This document shows positions 47,131-55,680 of a stretch of DNA of 64,000 nt, piece after piece. Location of the stretch: positions 2,189,622 through 2,253,621 of the forward strand of contig NW_025336126.1 in NCBI RefSeq assembly GCF_004798865.1, read 5' to 3'. The DNA comes from Varanus komodoensis. Taxonomy: Eukaryota; Chordata; Lepidosauria; Squamata; Varanidae. Every line of letters begins with the position of its first letter. The stretch's first letter is position 1. A model generated the notes under the pieces. That model had not been told where the DNA came from and searched no databases. It saw nothing but the letters and a program-made list of their open reading frames with translations. The position numbers and the translations under genes were made by a program.

Positions 47131-49136
47131 TGACTGCGCACGGATTTCCCGTGCCTCTGGTCATTCACATACAGGAGGTGGGGCAGGAAAGGGAGATGGA
47201 GGGGCAGGAAACTGGCTGGGAAGCTGGGCCTCTCCCAAGAACTACTGGGGAGGGCAGGGGAGCAGGGAGTGGGACAGACAAGTGAAGGCATCTGAGCCAG
47301 CAGGGCCAGGAAACCCCTGGCAGTAAAATGGAAGTGGGAGGAGTGAATTTAGACAATCGAAAGTATGGTGTTTTAACATTCAGCTCTGCAGTCCCCAAGT
47401 GGTCGGGTCTACAGGCATGACTATTTGGCCTTGAGGGAGATATGGGAAATCCTCCCTCAAGTGGGTGCGCGTATCTGCCTGTCCCATACAGCTGCTGTGT
47501 ATAGAATGTGGGGACGCCATGAAGTTTTGCCAGCACTTTTACTATCCAGTGTAGGCTAGGGCAGCCAAAGAAAGAAGACAAAAGGGGACAGGTGGTTGCA
47601 CAAATATTGAATATGCTCATTTGTATGGGAACAGGCAAATGCAGAAATTATTAAATTAAGATAGAGATGCATTTCGCCATAGTGGAGAAGGACAATGACC
47701 AAATGACTTGTGTGCCTGCTCAGTCCACTGACTGGATGCTGCTAATGGCTGGTGGGCAATTTCAAAGTCCCTCCTCTCCATTCTTATAGTTTCTTATGGT
47801 TCTCTAAGCCTGATTTAAACTGGACCACACTTCAAATAGAGGCCACCTACTCGGGTAGCACACCAGACCACTGTGCTGTTGCTATGCTTTTAGCGGCAGC
47901 TATATGAAGGTTGAAAAGCTTCATTTACTGAATTTGGCACAAAGCAAGGTGCTATTAAAGGTACGAGAGTGAACAGTTAGGAAGTCTACACACACCTCTG
48001 TTTAAAAAAGCAATGCCGGAGGTAGCATGCCTATGCCTACATCTTCCCTCTGGTGACAGCAGAGTCACATATTCAACTAGCCACAGGCTAGCTGCTGCCA
48101 TTTGCAGGAATTTCCTGTGGCCATCATATACCCAGAAGAGAACATGACAAGACCGAAGGGGTGGAGTGACTTAAACAAGTATGGAGGAAGAAGCATCTTT
48201 GTGACAGGTAAATGTCAAGCCTTAAGTTTAATATTTTTCTCTGTACATTTGTTTTGTCATAACTAGTGGTTATGATAAAGCAAATGTTTACATTTATGAG
48301 CTTTGTGCCTTTGGTTGGGCCCAGAAGAAATTGGCTATGTAGACCTGATAGTTGGTATATAAATACAACTATTATTGTTGCTGCTCTTGTGAGATAATTA
48401 AGCAGTTTGCATAGTGAAAGAGCAGGAAGTTCAATTTTCTTCTGCCATTCATGATTTCTTGGGCCAACCGCAAACCTTTTGAAAGTGAGTTGGACAGTAG
48501 TATTAGAGAGGTATAACTAAAGAGTAAAAAAAAATCAGTCCATCAGTAAAAGAATTAGAGCTAGGAAGGCTTCCAGACAGAGGGTTCCTAGCACCACCTT
48601 TAAATGCCTTTTAAATTTTAAGGGCATTCAAAAACAGAGGGGCTGCCTGTTCTGCTTTTGCTCACCAACTTGCAATCAGTTCAGAGACTCACAATCAGTA
48701 CTTCCTGAGCATGACCTCCGAACTGAGGCCACTGGGCTGATTTGGGGCAAAGCAGCCCAACAGTTACGCCAACAGCAAACCATGCATTAGCCACCAAACA
48801 GCCCAGTGGTCTGGATTCAGGTATCATGCTCAGTAGGAGCCGGTTGAGGGTTGCAGAATAAAAGAAATAGAAGCAGCCATGTTGCAGGCAGGGCACTCAC
48901 TTTCCCCAGTTCATGTGTGGCTGTGCTTACATGGAAACCAGATCATTGTTCATGGCTGTTCTGTCCTTCCCTACAAAACACATTTTTTTGTGGTAAGGAA
49001 AAAGATGAATGCACTATGGGAAAATATAGGAGGAGTACAAATGGAAAATGATGAAACCTGGGGCCACTTTAAAGTTGCTTGAATAAGACTGAGTGATTAT
49101 ACCACAAAAACCTCAGCTGGAAGCACCCTCTTAGCA
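47131..49136. other. Intergenic sequence upstream of the candidate RASIP1 leader exon
   Basis: No gene is supported. The first 200 bases next to the candidate exon contain three CAGGAAA words (47184, 47205 and 47307 region). The rest is unique AT-richer sequence. Confidence 0.5.
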
Positions 49137-49549
49137 CAGGCGTCTTCAAACTTTTTGAATAGGGGGCCAGTTGGAAGGCTGTGGTGACCACTGTGGGCCG
49201 GTGAGGTGGGGGTGCCTGGGGATGCGGCCAGTGAGGTGCCATCGGGCGCGCGCGAGGCGGCATTGGGCATGCGCGGCGGTGGCTCGCTCACTCAGAGATC
49301 TCCCAGCGAGTCCAAAACCATCTCCGAGCGAGCAAGCCACCACCTCCCTGCCCATGCTGCGAGGCAGCGGCAAGCACGCGTGTACGGGAGGCAGGCGGCA
49401 GTGGCGGCTTGCTCAGAGAGCATCTCCGAGCTAGCGAGCCACCACCTCCCCTCCCACACAGCAAGCACAGGCAGCGAACGGCGGCGTGGGCCAGACGGAG
49501 GGCCATGGCAGCCAGATCTGCCCCGCGGGCCGTAATTTGAGGACCCATG
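49137..49549. mobile_element. GC-rich nonautonomous hAT element
   Basis: Ends are CAGGCGTCTTCAAACTTTTT and the inverted-type end CGTAATTTGAGGACCCATG. The flanks TCTTAGCA (49129-49136) and CCTTAGCG (49550-49557) are an imperfect 8-bp duplication (6 of 8). The interior is GC-rich and repeats CATCTCCGAG with GAGCCACCACCTCC at a spacing of about 100 bp. Confidence 0.72.
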
Positions 49550-49557
49550 CCTTAGCG

Positions 49558-49695
49558 TAAGAACATCAGAAGAGCCTTGCTGGTCCGACTGAAGCTCAAG
49601 CTTGTCCAAGTATCCTGTTTCCTCCACTGGCCTACCAGGTATTTCTGGAAAGCCCATCATGGAGCACATGGCAAAGAACTATCATGCCCTCCTAG
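49558..49695 (+). repeat. Interspersed repeat, family A, copy 4
   Basis: TAAGAACATCAGAAGAGCCT then TGTCCAAGTATCCTGTTTCC and GGAAAGCCCATCATGG. It starts immediately after the hAT element ending at 49549. Confidence 0.6.
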
Positions 49696-49699
49696 TTAG

Positions 49700-50470
49700 A
49701 TTTGTTATGTGCCATCAAGTCAACTCCAACTTAAGGCGATGCTATTAATGAAGGCCCTGATAGCACTGTTCAGCTCTCCTGAGTTCAAGGCCATGGCTTC
49801 CTTTATGGATTCAATTCATCTCACATTTGGTATTCCAGTTCATGTTCTGCCTTTGACTCTCCCTAATGTGATTGTCTTCTCCAGGGAGTCTTGCCTTCTC
49901 ATGATGTCCCTGGAATATGACAGACGGTTTTGTCATTTTTATTTCTAAGGAAAGCTCTGACTGGATTTGATTTAGAACCCACAAAGCTCTCCTCCAGCAC
50001 CATGCTTCAAATGCATCCATTTTCTTACTGTGAGTTTATTTCACTATCCGGCTTTCACGCCCTTACATTGTGATTGGGAATACAATGATCTGGATGGTCT
50101 GGATCTTGTCTTCTAGTGAAATGTCCTTACACTTGATGATCTTTCCTTCATTGCTACCCTTCCAAGTCTCAGTCTTCTTCAATGGCTGCAGTCTCCCTTT
50201 GAACTGATGACTTAACTGAGGTATGTGAAATCATTCACAATTTCAATTTCTTCATTACTAACAGTGGAGTTCTGTAATTCTTCTATGAACATGATTTTTG
50301 TTTTCTTAATATTCACCTGAAGTCCTGCTTTTGTACTTTCTTCTTTCATTTTCATCAGTTGTTTCATGTCATCACTGCTTTCTATCAATAGCACAGTATC
50401 ATCTCCATATTTTAAATTAGTGGGGTAAACTCTCTCCCCAGCACCTCTTTCAGTTCCCACCCATTACTGT
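49700..50470 (-). mobile_element. Old RTE-clade LINE fragment
   Basis: The minus-strand product at 50212-50460 contains NLKYGDDTVLLIESSDDMKQ and then NIKKTKIMF, aligning by eye to the reverse-transcriptase region of the BovB at 10.2-13.4 kb (LRYADDTTLMAESEEELKS, NIKKTKIMA). It is clearly more diverged and has YGDD in place of YADD. Downstream parts to 49.7 kb match BovB 3' sequence weakly (ACTTAAGGCGATGC, CTTCTCCAGGGAGTC). No ends are visible. Confidence 0.75.
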
Positions 50471-51583
50471 GACTTTTAGACAGTTTAAAAACACTGGAAT
50501 ATTCCATCACAGGTCTCTGTTAGGATGTCCAAAATACTTTGCATGATCTTAGTAATGCTTGCACAACAATCCTGTAAGCAAACCTTCTCATACTGTGGAG
50601 AGCAATGTAGATTATGGTTAGGGTCTGGAAGTGGCTGGGTAGCCTGAGGTCACAGCAGAGCTGATATCTGTAACAGGGACATCCTTGTTTAGAGCTCAGT
50701 TTCTCACCACTATGCCATACTAGCTCCAGGGCAGCTTTTCCTAACCTGGTACCCTTTGGAAATGCTGGACAACATGCTGGCTGAAGCATGTGGAGAACTG
50801 CAGTCTGACACATCTGGAGGGCACCAGGTTGGGGGAGACTGCTGTATGGAAAGAACCTAATATGCATTCGCTCAGCAGTACGCTTGGCACAGATATTGCA
50901 TGTGGGTGGGTGGCGGTATCCAGCAGCCTGCACAGTGCTGCGCTGTGAGGCCAAGGAATAACGGCTTCACAGGGAGTTGCCACTCCTATGACTTTTGCGT
51001 GTGCCTAAATTTATTTCCCACACCTGTTTCCTTGGTCATTATTCTGGGCGGAGACTTGTTTTCCCTTTGCCACAGTCCCCTTCATAAGCAGTTTTCTTTT
51101 TTTCTTTTTGGGCTTGTCCTTGCAGGGTGTGTATAGTCGTTTTGCTGACCCCTGTTTGGATGTTGGGCGTGTGCTTGCTCAGTACGTGAGCGTGCATTTC
51201 CCCTACACCCTTTTCCCTCAGCCAATTACACTTGGGTGTGGGCGAAGAGTAGGTGTTTATGCTCTGGCTTCACACCTTTCCCATGTATTATTTCCAGGGG
51301 ATGGCGGGTGTGCACTCAATATGAACACACTGCATCTCGTCTTAGAGCAAAGGGCTGAGCCAGGTGAATTTTTGAGTCAGTTTTTGGTCTCCTGTTTTGT
51401 GATTTTTACAAACCTCTTGCAGCTTGCATGGTAAAAGAATCTATGATCCATTTCTTGCCTCTTTAAAATTGATCATAAAATAGCTATAAGTGTATAGATT
51501 CAGAACAGGATCATGGCACTGCAGAGAGAATTTAACCCCCTTTGCCTGTGGAGTCTTCCCAGTTAAGAGCCAACTCCATCTCC
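50471..51583. other. Intergenic sequence between the RTE fragment and the L2-like LINE
   Basis: Holds a well-preserved palindromic element at 50733-50852. The remainder is unique, and no exon with splice sites or recognisable domain was found. Confidence 0.5.
50733..50852. repeat. Palindromic miniature element (family B), best copy
   Basis: CCTAACCTGGTACCCTTTGG at the left pairs with GGAGGGCACCAGGTTGGGGG at the right in inverted orientation over about 110 bp, the structure of a folded-back miniature DNA transposon. Confidence 0.6.
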
Positions 51584-53036
51584 AGAAGTTGTTATCAGAT
51601 GAATTAACATTGTGGGGTGCTCCACCGGACCCCGGGGGACAGCTGACGCCACGGCCCGCGGCCATCGCTGGACCCACTGGGGCCGGAGGACGCCAGGCCG
51701 GTCGACGATGCTGCTGCCGGGGAGGACGCCGCCATCTTGCCGGCCAGCGAGTGCCGTGCAGCCGCCCCTGCTTCTCCGCCCCGCCAGCGCTGGGTGAGAG
51801 CCATGCTGGATTGGGGGCAGGGCACGGGGACAGTCCGCCGGCTTATCTCACCGGACGCGGCTGGGGCCAGCGGCCGAAGGGTGATGGCCAAAGGGTGGTC
51901 ACCACCGTTTGGGGGCCGTGTGGGGGCTGGGCTGGCCAGGGGCTTTGTTGTCGGCCGGCGGGTGGGATTGTTAATTGGATTGGGATGTGTTGGGGGTGTT
52001 TTTAAGTGTTTTTAGGTGTTTTAATTTGTTTTTAGTTTATTTTTTAATGGAGTCATTTTTGGCTATGAATATGGGGTTGCCTGGGGAACGCATGCGCACC
52101 GCCTTTGGGGTGGTCATGGGCAATGGATGTTATGGCGTTGTGGGGTCTAACGTGTCTGCATAGAAGAAGGAGGGACAGATGGTTAACACCTGTTCCTCTT
52201 TCTGGTTGTTCCCCCAGCCTGAGGGTTCCAGGTAGTCTTGTCAACTGCCCCCCAGGCCTGTCGGTGCTGCTGCTTAATGCCAGGTNNNNNNNNNNNNNNN
52301 NNNNNNNNNNNNNNNNNNNNNNNNNNNNNNNNNNNNNNNNNNNNNNNNNNNNNNNNNNNNNNNNNNNNNNNNNNNNNNNNNNNNNCAGTGACACACGCGT
52401 TGGTAACTTCCCGATTAGATTTCTGCAATGCGCTCTGTGTGGGGCTACTCTTGAAGACGGTCCGGATACTTCAATTGGTGCAAAATAGAGCTGCCAGGCT
52501 GCTGACGGGGACTGGGCGTTGTTCTCATATAACCCCAGTTCTCCGTCAGCTTCACTGGCTCCTCACTGAAGTCCGGGCCCAATTCAAGGTGCTGGTTATC
52601 ACCTATAAAGCCTTCAACGACTTGGGTCCTGGTTATCTAAAGGAGCGCTTGCGTCCATATATGCCCTCCCACCCCCTGAGATCGGCGACAGAGGCCCTTC
52701 TCCGGGAGCCCTCTGTGAGGGATATTAGGAGGGTGAGTACCCAGAGGAGGGCCTTCTCTGCGGTGGCACCCCACCTATGGAATGCACTCCCCAGAGTGGT
52801 CTGCCTGGCGCCATCATTATTTGTTTTTCGGCGCCAGGCCAAGACCTTTTTATTTAAACAATATTTTAATTATTAAATGGTGTTTTTATTTATTGGTTTT
52901 ATGCTATTGCCGAGATGCTCCGGATTTTTAATGTTTATTCTATGTTTGTTTATTCTGCTTTGTAAGCTGCCCTAAGGCTTTCTGCGACGGGGGCGGCATA
53001 AAAATGCTATAATAAATAATAAATAAATAAATAAAA
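51584..53036 (+). mobile_element. L2-like LINE, interior missing at an assembly gap
   Basis: The left part (51.6-52.28 kb) is a GC-rich 5' leader that reads into PPGLSVLLLNAR, the usual start of the endonuclease in this LINE group. After 100 N the right part encodes the C-terminal tail of ORF2: ALVTSRLDFCNALCVGLLLK, LQLVQNRAARLLTGTGR, PVLRQLHWL, then AFSAVAPHLWNALP and FRRQAKTFLFKQYF (52387-52876), followed by a TGTAAGCTGCCCTAAGG 3' end and AATAAATA tail. The reading frame after the gap is open to its natural end, so the copy looks young. The left boundary is approximate. Confidence 0.82.
52286..52385. other. Assembly gap (100 N)
   Basis: Exactly 100 N, the usual placeholder for unknown length. 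The LINE sequence on either side lacks most of the endonuclease and reverse transcriptase, so the true missing length may be several kilobases. Confidence 0.97.
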
Positions 53037-53284
53037 GAGATCTTATTTAAATGGATTTCAATGGAAATTAAACAACTCTCCCTGGTACATGTGTCCAAGG
53101 AGTAGAGGTACAGAAGCAGATGTTGTTGTCAAAAGCCTGTGAGATATAATGGGAGAACTCCATGCTTTTGAAATACAAACAGTCTTGACAAGGACGAAAA
53201 TGGGAAAACCAAACAGTCATGCGTTAAAATTGTGGCATGGGGGTAGTGGGAGGATGGAAATGACCTTCAATTTTCAGTAACAAA

Positions 53285-53290
53285 TTTATT
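53285..53290 (-). promoter_or_regulatory. Candidate poly(A) signal of the COX6B gene
   Basis: AATAAA on the minus strand, about 210 bases after the COX6B stop codon. It is the first canonical hexamer I see downstream and gives a short 3' UTR, as expected for this small gene. Confidence 0.5.
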
Positions 53291-53496
53291 GGGAATGATA
53301 TTTCCAATCAGTTTTTAAAATATTAATTGTGGTTTTTGTTACATTCTTGCAAATCCACAAAGATAATGAAATAATTCAATATCACATCTGCTGGGATAAC
53401 TAACAGTCTAACTGACAGATTTGGGATGCACTAGAAGAACACCTGTTGTGGGAACTGTTGTGTATCTCCTTCATAAGGCAAAGAGGAGCTAGAAGT

Positions 53497-55624
53497 TCAT
53501 ATCTTGCCAGGAAAGGTTCCTGCTTCCCGCTGCTCATCCCAGCGCTTTATCTGTGATAGGGAAAGTAGGCAAGAGGTTTAAGAAGGTTAAGAGAGGGACT
53601 CCCAAGACAAAATAGATCAAGTGATACACATACAGACATGTGCACTGATGGTGAAAATATCACAATCTATGTAATTCAGTTTTCTGAGATTGTCCACTAC
53701 TAGACCTGCTTCATGTTAGGCCTAGCCATGGAGAAATGTATGCAGGCATGATTTGAAGAAATATTATGGTAAGGGTTCTGAATATTTTGCATTAAGGTAT
53801 GTGGGTTGATTCTAGACTTAATTGCACATAGATTAAACATATTGAAATCAGTGAACCTTAAATATTTCCATGCATATTTCCATATAAATATTTCCATGCA
53901 TGCAACCATGCATACAGCAAACCCACTGATTTCAATGGGTTTGCTGTATGCATGGCTAAGTCTGGATTCAAATTATATATATACAATACTCTCTCTCTCC
54001 CCATATGTGCGTGCGTGCGTACGTGCGTGTGTATGACTGGACAATGCAAATTTAAAAATAAACCTGGATTCTCTTACCTGTGTACATTATGCCAGGGGTA
54101 CAGAACCATTCTGATCTGAGGCTCCGGATTGCCCCCCACCATGACATTATTATCCAGCTCCCTGTTTTTCTTACCCCTTTCCTCTTTCTGTGCTGCATTC
54201 TCCCACATGGGAGAAAGGAATCCAGCCAGCTCTGGGAGAAGCAGCCTCCTGGAATAGTTTCTGGTGTCACAATGGCCATGAGGTACCATACAGGCTTACC
54301 TGTGCACTCATGTGAACCTATGCAACAGAATTGGTTGAGTGCCTGCTATGCAGATCACTTCTGTTAACTCTGTAGCCCCCCTTCAGAAGTTTGGTGGGTC
54401 TCTGCAGAGTGTGCAGACTATGCACATGTTTCATTGGCAATTGAAACACAATTAACAGCCAAGGTTCAAGATCTTCCAAAGCAGGACATGGATACGATTA
54501 GGGCAAAATGGTATAGTTTGCTATTTTTGCAGCAACGTTTTCTAAGATGCTTGTTTTCCATCAGCAAGTAGCTAGTTTTCCACAAAACAAAAACACCCCC
54601 CTCTCCAGGATGTTTGTGTCAAGGTGCCAAATATAAGATACATTCAAAAAATTGTGTTTGTGTGTGTGTGGGGGGGGGTTGTTTGCTTTTAAGAAATGCA
54701 AACACAAGTGTCCTTTTTAGTACCTCATTTCTTGCAACCTTATTGGTGCTGTTGAAAAGAAGGGCACAGATTTTATGAGTTTTCTCCTGCAAGTGTGATG
54801 CTTCTACTCACCCAAGAAATGGGACACAGGGATGTGAAGACCCTGAAGTACCATTTACATGCCTCGACATCCTTGCCTTTGGCTTTCATGATTTTCATGC
54901 AGCGGTAATAATCTGCAAATAATTAGAGGCAGCAATTAGCTTCAATAGTGTCAACTATCCTCTTTTGCATTGGCAAACAGTTAATATATGTTTGATGTGC
55001 ATCTCAGCTGTCGCCTTTGCACATGCATGACCTGGAATTGTTCTCCCTACAATGATGAAATATTCTTCTAGCTAGCCAAATACATTCAAATAAAATATTG
55101 CAATCTGAATCTGCCAATGATATATGCCAGGAGGAAAATAGTATATGACACCTCCCTGCTTTGGCTCCTAGAACATGAATAGAGCAACTCTATGTCTAAG
55201 CCACATTAAGTTCAAAGGAACATACTCCTGGAGCAATTTGTATAGGATTCTAGCATGAATTCTAGCTCCAACTCATAGAAAAACAGCCGTTTTTGGACCA
55301 CTGCCAAAGCCTGATGATAAAATGCTTGTTGATGGGGGCATGGAAATGTGTTGAAAAGAGGGCTTTGGAGAAGAGATTATGATAGTGTGATTGATTAGAG
55401 ATCATGGTTCTACCCTTAAAGGCAGCTGGAAATCATTTTAGATAGATAGCAAGAGAGGGAGGTGATAGAAGTTTAAAGATCTTGAGGAGGGATGGTCTGT
55501 ATTAGAAATATGGCAGGTTCCAAAGGAACTGGAAACAGTGGTAAGGAGGAATAAAATTTGCATTCTAAAATGCATGTTTATCCTGCTTTTCAGGCAATGA
55601 TTGTCTTTCAAAGTGACTCACATC

Positions 55625-55680
<56 letters not shown>

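Noticed and set aside
42000-53000. tRNA genes suggested by the box-like words in MIR-like SINEs
   Set aside because: The words lie in diverged SINE heads and do not form a tRNA cloverleaf.
54080-54367. A 95-codon plus-strand frame in the COX6B intron, considered as an extra exon
   Set aside because: Wrong strand for COX6B, and the COX6B exons already join in phase without it.
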